NCBI GenBank assembly: GCA_046352935.1
Contig: JAXMGR010000021.1
Location: forward strand, 8,634 to 72,633
Direction: 5' to 3'
Length of the DNA stretch: 64,000 bases
Source: CAYWMY01 sp046352935
GTDB taxonomy: Bacteria > Pseudomonadota > Gammaproteobacteria > Steroidobacterales > Steroidobacteraceae
Shown here: positions 56,234-64,000 of the stretch, in pieces
Layout: each line of letters begins with the position of its first letter
Position numbering within the stretch: the first letter of the stretch is position 1
Notes under the pieces: model-generated
What the model was told of the DNA's origin: nothing
Seen by the model: the letters and a program-made list of their open reading frames with translations, nothing else
Database searches by the model: none
Program-made: the position numbers and the translations under genes

Positions 56234-56650
56234 GTGACCGGGGATTCCCGTCCCACTTCGCGGCGTCCCTATCTCGTGCGCGCCATGCACGAGTGGATGA
56301 CGGACAACGGCCAGACGCCGCACATCGTCGTCGATGCGACGCTCGCAGGCGTCGAGGTCCCGGCCGGCTCCGTCAAGGACGGCCGTATCGTGCTGAACGT
56401 GAGCTGGCAGGCCACGCAGGGCCTCCGGCTCGGCAATGACCTGATCGAGTTCTCCGCGCGCTTCGGCGGTGTGCCGCACGCGGTGCGCCTGCCCGTCGCC
56501 GCGGTGCTCGGCATCTACGCGCGCGAGACCGGGCAGGGGCTCGTGTTCCAGGACGAATCGGATACCGAGCCGAGCCCGCCCGCGGGCCCGACGCCGACGT
56601 CGACCGCGACCGACGAAGGGCGCAGGCCGAAGCTGAGAGTGGTCAAGTAG
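56234..56650 (+). CDS. sspB: ClpXP adaptor SspB
   Basis: A 138-residue stringent-starvation protein B homologue that hands ssrA-tagged and other proteins to ClpXP. The N-terminal SRRPYLVRAMHEWMTDNGQTPHIVVDA and LNVSWQATQGLRLGNDLIEFSARFGG are characteristic. A disordered Pro/Thr linker ends in the ClpX-binding tail RRPKLRVVK. The start is GTG 56234 with GGGGAG about 10 bases upstream. It directly follows petC with no sspA between, unlike the common petABC-sspA-sspB order. Confidence 0.92.
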   Translation: MTGDSRPTSRRPYLVRAMHEWMTDNGQTPHIVVDATLAGVEVPAGSVKDGRIVLNVSWQATQGLRLGNDLIEFSARFGGVPHAVRLPVAAVLGIYARETGQGLVFQDESDTEPSPPAGPTPTSTATDEGRRPKLRVVK

Positions 56651-56696
56651 CGCATCCGGGGCCGCATCCGCAGACCCGGTCGAAATGGAGGGGGAC

Positions 56697-57077
56697 ATGT
56701 CGATTTTCACGCACGTCGTCGTCGGGACCAACGATCTGGATCGCGCGCGCCGGTTCTACGACGCAGCGCTGGGTGCACTCGGACTGAAGCGCGAGGGCGA
56801 CTACGACAAGGCCTCGGTGTGGGGCACGCCCACGTCGCATTTCATCGTCACGCGGCCGTTCAACGGCCTGCCGGCCTCGTGGGCCAACGGCGGCACCATC
56901 GGTCTGGTGGCGCCGAACCGCGCGGCCGTCGACGAGTTCCACAGGCAGGCGCTCGCCAACGGCGGTTATGACGAAGGCGCGCCCGGCCCGCGCACCTACA
57001 TCCCGAATCTCTACGCGGCCTACGTGCGCGACCCGGACGGCAACAAGATCGTCGCGTCCTGCATCAAGCCGGAGTGA
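56697..57077 (+). CDS. VOC (glyoxalase/dioxygenase superfamily) protein
   Basis: A 126-residue VOC-fold protein. It starts FTHVVVGTNDLDRARRFYDAAL, the usual first half, and ends with YVRDPDGNKIVASCIKPE, the usual last strand. GGAGGGGGAC precedes ATG 56697. The metal-site residues expected from the fold are His-6 and a C-terminal acidic position that here is not clear. The substrate is unknown. It converges with the molybdopterin oxidoreductase pair. Confidence 0.85.
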   Translation: MSIFTHVVVGTNDLDRARRFYDAALGALGLKREGDYDKASVWGTPTSHFIVTRPFNGLPASWANGGTIGLVAPNRAAVDEFHRQALANGGYDEGAPGPRTYIPNLYAAYVRDPDGNKIVASCIKPE

Positions 57078-57083
57078 CGGGCG

Positions 57084-59699
57084 TCAGCCGACACGGCTCA
57101 CGCGCAGCTTCGGGCTGTTCTCCATCGCACCGTCCATGACGTCGAGATTCTTCATCTCGTAGTCGAGCAGCGCGCCGAAGTGCACGCCCGTGTCGCCGCC
57201 ACGGCGCGGCGGCAGGCTCTTCGCCCAGTTGCCGCCGGCGTGGTCCATGCCCACGCATTCCGGGTGGATGCATTCGCTCAGCGCCGCGATGCCCTCGACG
57301 GAGCCACCGCCCGTGCTCTCGACGCGTATGCGATCGCCGTCGCCGATGCCCTTCGAGCGCGCGTAGCCCCGGTTCAGGATGATCCGGCCGGCCGTCGGGT
57401 GATTGCGGCTGAGCTCGCCGAGCCACGCGTTGAAGTTCGAGAACGTGCCGGTCTTGAACGGCTGCTTGAAGCTGACGCCGTAGAGATCGAAGCCCGCGGT
57501 GCGGTCGCTGTGATTGGGACCGGGATACCAGGCCGGCAGCGGGTGGTAGCGTGAGAGGTCCCAGCTGATGCCCATCGAGCGCACCACTTCCGCGAGCTGG
57601 CGCCCCGCCTCGATGAAGTACTCGTAGTAGATCGGAATGCGCGCGGTGTAGAACATGCGCGGATAGCGTTCCTGCACTGATTTCTTCCAGTGCAGGCGTC
57701 CTTCCTTCGCGACGTCCTCGAGGGACTTCGTGCCGGCCGTCATCGAACGGATCCAGCGGTCGGTCAGCTCGCGGTGTGTGTACTTCCGGTCCGGCTCGAG
57801 CCGGCACCGGTCGTCGAGCTGCATGCGGTTCGACATCTCGCGGTTGAGATCGGGCAGGAAGCCCGCCTCGCGGGCGAGGTCGATCCAGATGTCGACGTGG
57901 TGGCGATTGCCGAGATCGACGACGGGCTGGCGCAGGTTGATGCAGTACTCGGCCGTGACCGTCGAGCCCATGGTGTCGAAGATGTTGTTGGCGCCCATGT
58001 CCAGCCGCTCGAGCTGGGTCTGCGTCGGGAACACGATGTCGGCGAATTCCGCCGTCTCGTCCACGCAGGGCACGATCGAGATCTGGAAGCCGAACTTCCT
58101 CAGGTACTCGGCCTGGGTCTTCGGGTTGCCCTCGTTCAGCAGGTCGTTGCCGGAGAGCACCTGCACGAACACCATGGGGTTGTGCGGGATCCGGTTGTTG
58201 AAGCGGTCCGGCTTGATGACATTGAGCTTGGCGACGACGGGGCTCATGTACATGCCGACGGGTGCCAGCGAATCGGCCGAGTGGCTGATGGGTGGCGTGA
58301 CCGGCTTGAGCGGGTAGTTCGACTGGAAGGCGCCGCCGTAGGTGGCGAACTCGCCCGGTACGAGGATGCCCTCGAAGTCGCGGAGCCCCGAGTTGCGCCC
58401 CATCCAGGTGCTGGTCCCCGAGAACTCCGGGTGATGCGCGTAGACGGTGTCGGACAGCAGTCCGCCGGGCACGTCGATCGCGCCGACGATCGTGTTCAGC
58501 ATCGCGATCGCAAGGCCCTGCTCGAAGCCCTGCGCGTGCTGGCTGATGCCCTTGTACCAGTGCGCGCAGGCGGGCCTGAGCGGCAGCGTGTGGCCGTCGA
58601 TGTCGATGGTCGCGCCGATCGAGGCGGCCGTGCCGAACTCGCGAGCGAGCCGGCGGATGGTCCCGGCCGGGATGGTCGTGATCTCCTGGGCGCGCTCGGG
58701 CGAGTAGTCGGCGAGATGCTGCTTCAGTTTCGCGAACGCGGGCTGACAGGGCTCGCCGTTCACCTCGAAGCGGCCGTCCATGGCGGCCGTGCGCAGCGCG
58801 GCATCGTCATAGGTCTTCGCGCAGTGGTCGTCTGCGTCCCACAGCAGCGGCTTGTTCGTGGCGGGATCGCGCACGTAGCGGCCGTCACTGTCGCGCACGA
58901 GATAGGGGCCGTTGCTGAGCTTCCTCAGGAACTCCAGGTCGTAGAGCCCGAGCTCGTTGATCATCACGTTCATCATCGCGAGCACGAGTGCGCCGTCGGT
59001 GCCGGGCCGGATCGGCACCCACTCGTCGGCGATGGCTGCGGCGTTCGAACAGCGCGGATCGACCACCACGAGCTTCTGGCCGCGCTTGCGGGCGGCCGAC
59101 ATCTCGACCGTCGAGGTCAGTGCGGCCCAGTTGCCCATCGCGCCCTTGGTCGAGCCGAACAGCATCACGTAGTTGGTGTAGTGGAAGTCCGGCGCGGCGT
59201 GGAACGCACCCTGCACCTGCTGCAGCACCGGATGCACGTTGTTGCCGCAGAAGGCGAGGCCGCCCGTGCAGAAGTTCGGCGTGCCGAAGGACGCGAGCGC
59301 GGAGCCCAGGAACCAGGGGAAGGTCGTGAAATCGGCGCAGGAATAGGCAAGCCCGGTCGGATCGGTCTCGCGGCATTCCCTGAGTTTCGCACCGGCGATG
59401 CGGATGGCCTCTTCGTACTCGATCTCGACCCACTTCGGATCGACGCCGATGCCCTTCTCGGGATTCGTGCGCTTCAAGGGCTTCGCGAAGCGCTTCGGGC
59501 TGTACGCCATCATGATCTGCGCATGCGCCTTGGCGCAGAGCCGGCCCTGGCTGAACGGGCACTCGGGATCGCCGCGCAGTTCGACGACCACGCCATCGAC
59601 GCGGCGCGCGTACATGGCGCAGGTGCCGGCGGGGCAGCCGTAGCAGACCGTCTTCAGCAGCACGTCCTCGTGGCGCTGGTTCGCGGCGGGTGTCTTCAT
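57084..59699 (-). CDS. Molybdopterin oxidoreductase (DMSO-reductase family), tandem copy 1
   Basis: An 871-residue cytoplasmic catalytic subunit of the DMSO-reductase/formate dehydrogenase superfamily. The N-terminal [4Fe-4S] motif uses Cys-19, Cys-22, Cys-27 and Cys-55 (CYGCPAGTC, then GRLCAKA with the conserved Lys-57). Cys-151 in LAFCGNN is the best candidate ligand of Mo or W; Cys-144 is nearby. The C-terminal cofactor domain ends in HPECVGMDHAGGNWAKSLPP. No Tat signal, electron-transfer subunit or membrane anchor is found. Its ATG overlaps the stop of the upstream paralogue (ATGA). The pair is roughly three-quarters identical by eye. The substrate is unknown. Confidence 0.9.
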   Translation of the reverse strand: MKTPAANQRHEDVLLKTVCYGCPAGTCAMYARRVDGVVVELRGDPECPFSQGRLCAKAHAQIMMAYSPKRFAKPLKRTNPEKGIGVDPKWVEIEYEEAIRIAGAKLRECRETDPTGLAYSCADFTTFPWFLGSALASFGTPNFCTGGLAFCGNNVHPVLQQVQGAFHAAPDFHYTNYVMLFGSTKGAMGNWAALTSTVEMSAARKRGQKLVVVDPRCSNAAAIADEWVPIRPGTDGALVLAMMNVMINELGLYDLEFLRKLSNGPYLVRDSDGRYVRDPATNKPLLWDADDHCAKTYDDAALRTAAMDGRFEVNGEPCQPAFAKLKQHLADYSPERAQEITTIPAGTIRRLAREFGTAASIGATIDIDGHTLPLRPACAHWYKGISQHAQGFEQGLAIAMLNTIVGAIDVPGGLLSDTVYAHHPEFSGTSTWMGRNSGLRDFEGILVPGEFATYGGAFQSNYPLKPVTPPISHSADSLAPVGMYMSPVVAKLNVIKPDRFNNRIPHNPMVFVQVLSGNDLLNEGNPKTQAEYLRKFGFQISIVPCVDETAEFADIVFPTQTQLERLDMGANNIFDTMGSTVTAEYCINLRQPVVDLGNRHHVDIWIDLAREAGFLPDLNREMSNRMQLDDRCRLEPDRKYTHRELTDRWIRSMTAGTKSLEDVAKEGRLHWKKSVQERYPRMFYTARIPIYYEYFIEAGRQLAEVVRSMGISWDLSRYHPLPAWYPGPNHSDRTAGFDLYGVSFKQPFKTGTFSNFNAWLGELSRNHPTAGRIILNRGYARSKGIGDGDRIRVESTGGGSVEGIAALSECIHPECVGMDHAGGNWAKSLPPRRGGDTGVHFGALLDYEMKNLDVMDGAMENSPKLRVSRVG

Positions 59700-62299
59700 A
59701 GGCGGGTCACCTTCAGGCGGGGACTGGCTTCCATCGCCCCGCTCATGACGTCGAGGTTCTTCATGTCGTAGTCGAACAATGCGCTGAAGTGTACGCCGGT
59801 CCGCCGCGCGCGCGGCGGCAGGCTCTTCGCCCAGTTGCCGCCCGCATGGTCCATGCCCACGCATTCGGGGTGGATGCACTCGCTCAGGACGGCGATGCCC
59901 TCGATCTCGCCGCCGCCGGTGCTCTCCACCCGGACCCGGTCGCCGTCCGCGATGCCCCTGGAACGGGCATAACGACGATTGAGAACGACCTTGCCCGACA
60001 TCGGGTGGTGCTGGCCCAGCTCGCCCAGCCAGGCATTGAAGTTCGAGAACGTGCCCGTGCGGAAGGTCTGCTTGAAGCTGACCCCGTACAGGTCGAAGCC
60101 GGCGGGTTGCGCGCCATGCGCGGGGCCCGGGTACCAGCCCGGCAGCGGGCGATAGCGCGAAGTGTCCCAGGCGATGCCCATGGACCGCGTCAGCGCAGCG
60201 ATCTTCTCGCCGACGTCGAGAACGTATTCGTAATAGACGGGTATCCGCGCCGTGTAGAACATGCGCGGATAGCGTTCCTGAACCGACTTCTTCCAGCTCA
60301 GGCGCCCGTCCTTCGCCACGTCCTCGAGCGTGCGCTGGCCCGCCGTCATGGAACGGATCCAGTGATCGGTCAGTTCCGCATGGCCGTAATGGCGTTCCGG
60401 CTGCAGCTGGAACGGCTCCTCCAGCTCCATGAAGTGGTTCACCATGCGGTTGAACTCGGGAAGGATGCCCATGGCCTGCGCGATGTCGATCCAGATGTCG
60501 ACGTGGTGGCGGTTGCCGAGGTCGACGACGGGCTGGCGCAGCGCGATGCAGTACTCATCCGTCGCCGTGGAGCCCATGGTGTCGGGGATGTTGTTGGCCC
60601 CCATGTCCAGCCGCTCGAGCTGCGTCTGGGTCGGGATCACGATGTCGGCGAACTCCGCGGTCTCGTCGAGGTTGGGCACGATCGAGAGCTGGAACCCGTA
60701 CTTCTTCAGGTATTCGGCCTGCACCTTCGGGTTGGCCTGGTTCAGCATCGGATTGCCCACGACGTGCACGAAGGCGAGCGGGTTGTGCGGGATGCGGTTG
60801 TTGAAGCGTTCCGGATCGAGCACGTTCATCGTTGCGAGCGCAACGCTCATGAATCCGACACCGGCTCCGACCAGCTCGTTGCCGGCCATCGAGGCCGGCC
60901 CGCGGACCTCGCGAGGCGGATAGGGGGCGGGGAAATTGTCGGCGTAGGTCCCGACCTTCCCGGGGACGAGGATGCCGTCCACCTCGCGCAGCCCGGAACC
61001 GCGACCCATCCAGGTGCTGTGCTCCGCGAACTCGGGATGGTGCGCATAGACCGTATCGGCCAGCAGTCCGCCGGGTACGTCGATGGCGCCCACGAGCGTG
61101 TTCAGCATCGCGACGGCGAGACCCTGCTCGAAGGCCTGCGCGTGCAGGCTGATGCCGCGGTACCAGTGTGCGCAGGCGGGCCGCAGGGGCAGGGTGTGGC
61201 CGTCGATGTCGACGGTTGCACCGATCGACGCCGCGGTGCCGAACTCCCGTGCGAGCCGGCGGATGGTTTCGGCCGGAATGGTCGTGATCTCCGCCGTGCG
61301 CTCCGGCGTGTAGTCAGCGAGGTGCTGCTTCAGTTTCGCGAACGCGGGCTGGCAGGGCTCGCCGTTCACCTCGAAGCGACCCTCCATGACGGCCGTGCGC
61401 AGCGTGGCGTCGTCATGAGCCTTCACGCAGTGGTCGTCGGCGTCCCACAGCAGCGGCTTGTTCGTGGCGGCGTCGCGCACGTAGCGGCCGTCGCTGTCGC
61501 GCACGAGGTAGGGGCCATTGCTGAGGCGGCGAAGGAACTCGAGGTCGTGGAGGCCGGATTCGTTGACGAGCACGTGCATCATCGCGAGCACGAGAGCGCC
61601 GTCCGTGCCGGGACGGATCGGCACCCACTCGTCCGCGATCGCCGCGGCGTTCGAGCAGAACGGATCGATGACCACGAGTTTCATGCCGCGTTGCCGCGCG
61701 CGAGCCATCTCCAGCGTCGAGGTCACGGCCGTCCAGTTGCCCATGGCGCCCTTGGTCGAGCCGAACAGCAGCAGATGATTGCAGTAATGAAAATCGGGGC
61801 GTGCATGAAAGCCGCCGTGCACCTGCTGCAGCGTCGGATGCACGCTGTTGCCGCAGCCGATGCTGGTGTCGAAGTTCGGTGAGCCGAAGGAGGCCATCAC
61901 GGCGCCCGTGAACCAGGGCAATGTCGTGAAATCCTGGTTCAGGTAGTAAAGGCCCGCGGGGTCGCGGTCGCGACACGCCTTCAGCTTCTCAGCCGCCGTG
62001 CGCACAGCTTCGTCGTAGCTGATCTCGACCCACCGCGGATCGATGCCGATGCCCTTTTCCGGGTTGGTGCGCTTCAGGCACTGCGTAACGCGCCGGCGGC
62101 TGTAGGCCATCATGATCTGCGCATGGCCCTTGGCGCAGAGCCGGCCCTGGCTGAACGGGCAGTCCGGATCGCCGCGCAGCGAGACGACCACGCCGTTCAC
62201 GCGGCGCGCGAGGATGCCGCAGCAGCCGGCGGGGCAGCCGTAGCAGGTTGTCTTGAGTTCGACGTCTTCCTGTATCGCGGGTTCAGGACATGGGGACAT
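59696..62299 (-). CDS. Molybdopterin oxidoreductase (DMSO-reductase family), tandem copy 2
   Basis: An 867-residue paralogue of the downstream gene. The cluster motif has CYGCPAGCC, with Cys-19, Cys-22, Cys-26/27 and Cys-55, and Lys-57. The likely Mo/W ligand is Cys-149 in SIGCGNS; this loop is two residues shorter than in copy 1 (TPNFCTGGLAFC versus SPNFDTSIGC). No Tat signal is seen. ATG 62299 lies inside the terminal repeat of a type A element, so the first residues (MSPCPEP) are encoded by repeat sequence. There is no other good start before the conserved EDVELKT. The CoA lyase gene lies upstream on the same strand. Confidence 0.88.
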   Translation of the reverse strand: MSPCPEPAIQEDVELKTTCYGCPAGCCGILARRVNGVVVSLRGDPDCPFSQGRLCAKGHAQIMMAYSRRRVTQCLKRTNPEKGIGIDPRWVEISYDEAVRTAAEKLKACRDRDPAGLYYLNQDFTTLPWFTGAVMASFGSPNFDTSIGCGNSVHPTLQQVHGGFHARPDFHYCNHLLLFGSTKGAMGNWTAVTSTLEMARARQRGMKLVVIDPFCSNAAAIADEWVPIRPGTDGALVLAMMHVLVNESGLHDLEFLRRLSNGPYLVRDSDGRYVRDAATNKPLLWDADDHCVKAHDDATLRTAVMEGRFEVNGEPCQPAFAKLKQHLADYTPERTAEITTIPAETIRRLAREFGTAASIGATVDIDGHTLPLRPACAHWYRGISLHAQAFEQGLAVAMLNTLVGAIDVPGGLLADTVYAHHPEFAEHSTWMGRGSGLREVDGILVPGKVGTYADNFPAPYPPREVRGPASMAGNELVGAGVGFMSVALATMNVLDPERFNNRIPHNPLAFVHVVGNPMLNQANPKVQAEYLKKYGFQLSIVPNLDETAEFADIVIPTQTQLERLDMGANNIPDTMGSTATDEYCIALRQPVVDLGNRHHVDIWIDIAQAMGILPEFNRMVNHFMELEEPFQLQPERHYGHAELTDHWIRSMTAGQRTLEDVAKDGRLSWKKSVQERYPRMFYTARIPVYYEYVLDVGEKIAALTRSMGIAWDTSRYRPLPGWYPGPAHGAQPAGFDLYGVSFKQTFRTGTFSNFNAWLGELGQHHPMSGKVVLNRRYARSRGIADGDRVRVESTGGGEIEGIAVLSECIHPECVGMDHAGGNWAKSLPPRARRTGVHFSALFDYDMKNLDVMSGAMEASPRLKVTRL

Positions 62300-62450
62300 G
62301 CTTCATTTCCCGAGATGACGGCGCGCGCCGCGCCGGCTGTTGGGAGGCCCGGCTCTCTCGCGCCAGATCCTTACGTTCGTTCGCCAGGCCTCCTGCGCGC
62401 CCGCGCGTCCTTCAGACAGCTGCATGGAAACGAAGCATGTCCCCATGTCC
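62286..62450. repeat. Type A palindromic repeat at the start of the oxidoreductase gene
   Basis: A 165-base element bounded by a 25-bp inverted repeat with one mismatch (62286-62310 and 62426-62450). The outer sequence includes GGGGACATGCTTCATTTCC. The interior (GCGCCAGATCCTTACG, then AGGCCTCCTGCGCGCCC) is a diverged version of the cores at 14.8, 28.0 and 63.5 kb. It overlaps the start codon of the oxidoreductase copy 2. Confidence 0.88.
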
Positions 62451-62470
62451 CGGCATACGGTAGCACCCCG

Positions 62471-63343
62471 TCAGCCGGCTGCCGCGATCTGTGCCGCCAC
62501 GGCCATCAGGTGCTGCGCCTGCTCGAGGTGCAGCCGCTCCACCATCCGGCCGTCCACCCGGATGACGCCCCGGCCGGCGTTTTCGGGCAACGCGAAGGCG
62601 GCGATCACGGCACGGGCGTGGTGCAGTTCCTCTTCGCCCGGCGAGAAGACCTCATTGCAGGGTGCGATCTGGTCGGGATGGATGAGCGTCTTGCCGTCGA
62701 ATCCGAAGATCCGGCCCTGTTCGGTCTCGCGCCGGAACACGGCGAGGTCGCGGAACTCGTTGCAGACTCCGTCGAGGATCGCGAGGCCGTGTGCACGCGC
62801 GGCGGCCACGGCCAGCGACAGGAACGCCAGGAAGGGGGTGCGGTCGGGCGTGAGCCGCGCGCGCATTTCCTTCGCGAGGTCGTTCGTCCCCATGACGAAT
62901 GCCCCGAGCCGCGTGGTATGCGCCATCGCTGCGATTGCATCGAGCTGTGCCACGCAGGCGCAGGTCTCGATCATGGTCCACAGGCGCAGGGTCGCGGGCG
63001 CAGACGCGAGCCGGGCGTCGTAACGCGCGATGTCGGCGGGGGAGGCGGTCTTCGGCACGAGCACGGCATGCGCATCCGAACCGGCCACCGCGGCGAGGTC
63101 GTCGGCGCCCCAGGGCGTGTCGAGGCCGTTCACCCGGATCACCACTTCGCGGCGGCCGAAGCCGCCTTCGCGCACCGCGGCCGCGGCGGCTGCGCGTGCC
63201 TCGACCTTCGCCTCCGGCGCGACCGCGTCCTCGAGGTCGAGGACGACGACATCCGCCGGCAGCGTGCGGGCCTTGGCGATGGCCTTTGCGTTGGAGGCGG
63301 GCAGGTAGAGCGCGCTGCGGCGCGGGCGGTGGACGTGGCTCAT
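62471..63343 (-). CDS. CitE/HpcH-family CoA-ester lyase
   Basis: A 290-residue TIM-barrel lyase of the HpcH/HpaI aldolase, CitE-like group. It has the N-terminal RRSALYLPASNAKAI, LDLEDAV with acidic metal ligands, VRVNGLDTPWG-like (IRVNGLDTPWG), the metal Glu in WTMIETCACV, and FVMGTNDLAKEM. These enzymes cleave malyl- or beta-hydroxyacyl-CoA-type thioesters. No citrate lyase partner genes are present. ATG 63343 has GGGGAT upstream. It precedes the oxidoreductase pair on the same strand, separated by a type A repeat. Confidence 0.88.
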   Translation of the reverse strand: MSHVHRPRRSALYLPASNAKAIAKARTLPADVVVLDLEDAVAPEAKVEARAAAAAAVREGGFGRREVVIRVNGLDTPWGADDLAAVAGSDAHAVLVPKTASPADIARYDARLASAPATLRLWTMIETCACVAQLDAIAAMAHTTRLGAFVMGTNDLAKEMRARLTPDRTPFLAFLSLAVAAARAHGLAILDGVCNEFRDLAVFRRETEQGRIFGFDGKTLIHPDQIAPCNEVFSPGEEELHHARAVIAAFALPENAGRGVIRVDGRMVERLHLEQAQHLMAVAAQIAAAG

Positions 63344-63451
63344 CGGCTGAATCCCCGGAGTGCTCGAGGCGCCAACATAAACCGTTTGGCGGCGCCGGGA
63401 CATCGGGGCATGGTCATGGGCAGTTCGCGATCTTCCTGCCACGGACGATCT

Positions 63452-63747
63452 GACGCGCGGGCTGCGGACGGAGGGCCCCTCGTCTCGCGCCAGATCTTTA
63501 CGCTCGCCTCGGGGCCCTCCTGCCCGCCCGCGCGCCTGATACGCCGCAGCAAGCAAGTAAGAATGTCCCGCCCCCCATTCCCGATTCTTTCCATCGCCAG
63601 CGTCACTTGGTGCGGGCGCGCAGGAGAGTCGGCGAGGCTCGCGTAATTCTTCCCGCGAGCCGAGGCGATCTCTCCGTTGCAGCCCGCGCCTGGACGCGAC
63701 GTTGCTGGAAATCGGGAATGACCCCCTCCGTCCGCAGCCCGCGCGTC
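63452..63747. repeat. Composite palindromic repeat, inverted copy of the 14.6 kb element
   Basis: A 296-base element ending in a 24-bp perfect inverted repeat (63452-63475 and 63724-63747). The left part is the type A core; the right part is a type B unit bounded by CATTCCCGATTC near 63576 and GGAAATCGGGAATG at 63707-63720. It is nearly identical to the reverse complement of 14602-14895. Outside the right end, CGAGATGCCCG matches the flank motif of other copies. No gene is seen in the 542-base gap between the CoA lyase and the last gene. Confidence 0.88.
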
Positions 63748-63885
63748 CGGCGACGGGCATCTCGGGCCATGAGGAAAGCACCTTCCTCTCATGGACTGGC
63801 TCCAGACCGCTCCGCCCCGTTTCCGCCGCACAGGGATTCACGCTACGCTCCCGGGCCACCACGACCGTGACAGGGGAGTTCGCTC

Positions 63886-64000
63886 ATGACCGACTGGAGC
63901 CCGGAAGAACGCCGGCAGTTCGCGCGTCTCGTCGATGAATCGGCCATCCGTTCGGTGGTCGCGCGTTATGCCAACTCGCTCGACTGGATGAACTGGCCGG
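63886..64000 (+). CDS. Partial SnoaL/NTF2-like protein (N-terminus only)
   Basis: ATG 63886 with GGGGAG 8 bases upstream opens a frame that reaches the window edge (38 codons). The start, EERRQFARLVDESAIRSVV followed by ARYANSLDW, is typical of SnoaL-like/NTF2-fold proteins, which include polyketide cyclases and steroid isomerases. The rest is outside the window. Confidence 0.65.
   Translation, partial: MTDWSPEERRQFARLVDESAIRSVVARYANSLDWMNWP

Noticed and set aside
57084..62299. Assigning the oxidoreductase pair as formate dehydrogenase or nitrate reductase
   Set aside because: No selenocysteine codon or NarG-type Asp ligand is seen, and no accessory subunits are present. Only the superfamily is supported.

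Overview
The window is very GC-rich, densely coded chromosomal DNA from a gammaproteobacterium. The evidence is gene order: kdsD-kdsC-lptC-lptA-lptB-rpoN-hpf-ptsN-rapZ, ibaG-murA next to a DegS-like protease, petABC followed by sspB, and single copies of adk, mpl, rnd, hemL, metK and ahcY. The mix of housekeeping genes with CoA-dependent degradation genes fits environmental lineages near Steroidobacterales, Nevskiales or Immundisolibacterales. That placement is an inference; no rRNA or tRNA gene was seen.

Layout. 1-10.2 kb is catabolic/accessory: a partial secreted protein, a TPP enzyme, a translationally coupled hyuA-hyuB-CoA ligase operon, two small enzymes and a winged-helix/TPR regulator. 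10.3-14.5 kb holds a pyrophosphate-economy unit: PPi-dependent phosphofructokinase followed by a H+-pumping pyrophosphatase, with adk divergent. 15-21 kb carries rnd, a membrane protein, mpl, a Lon-N-like protein, a CPBP protease and hemL. 21.4-26.2 kb has two large fused beta-oxidation enzymes. 26-31 kb has a TraB/phosphodiesterase pair, then metK and ahcY; ahcY has a clear S-adenosylhomocysteine riboswitch. 31.4-39.4 kb is a glycolysis/pentose-phosphate run (tkt-gap-pgk-pyk) leading into moxR and a CoxE-like VWA gene. 39-43.6 kb has a nucleosidase, a periplasmic peroxiredoxin, a patatin and mgtE. 43.6-50.4 kb is the LPS-transport/sigma-54/nitrogen-PTS cluster. 50.5-53.4 kb has ibaG, murA and the DegS-like protease. 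53.5-56.7 kb is petABC-sspB. 57-64 kb holds a VOC protein, a tandem pair of molybdopterin oxidoreductases without partner subunits, a CitE-like CoA lyase and the start of a SnoaL/NTF2-like gene.

A family of non-autonomous palindromic repeats lies between genes at about 14.6, 28.0, 40.2, 62.3 and 63.5 kb. Two types are visible. Type A is about 165 bp and ends in GGGGACATGCTTCATTTCC. Type B is about 140 bp and ends in CATTCCCGATTTCC. Two A+B composites lie about 49 kb apart in opposite orientation. One type A copy appears to provide the start codon of a molybdopterin oxidoreductase gene. No transposase is present in the window.

Starts were chosen from ribosome-binding sites, stop/start overlaps and conserved N-termini. 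Several are non-ATG (GTG or TTG).
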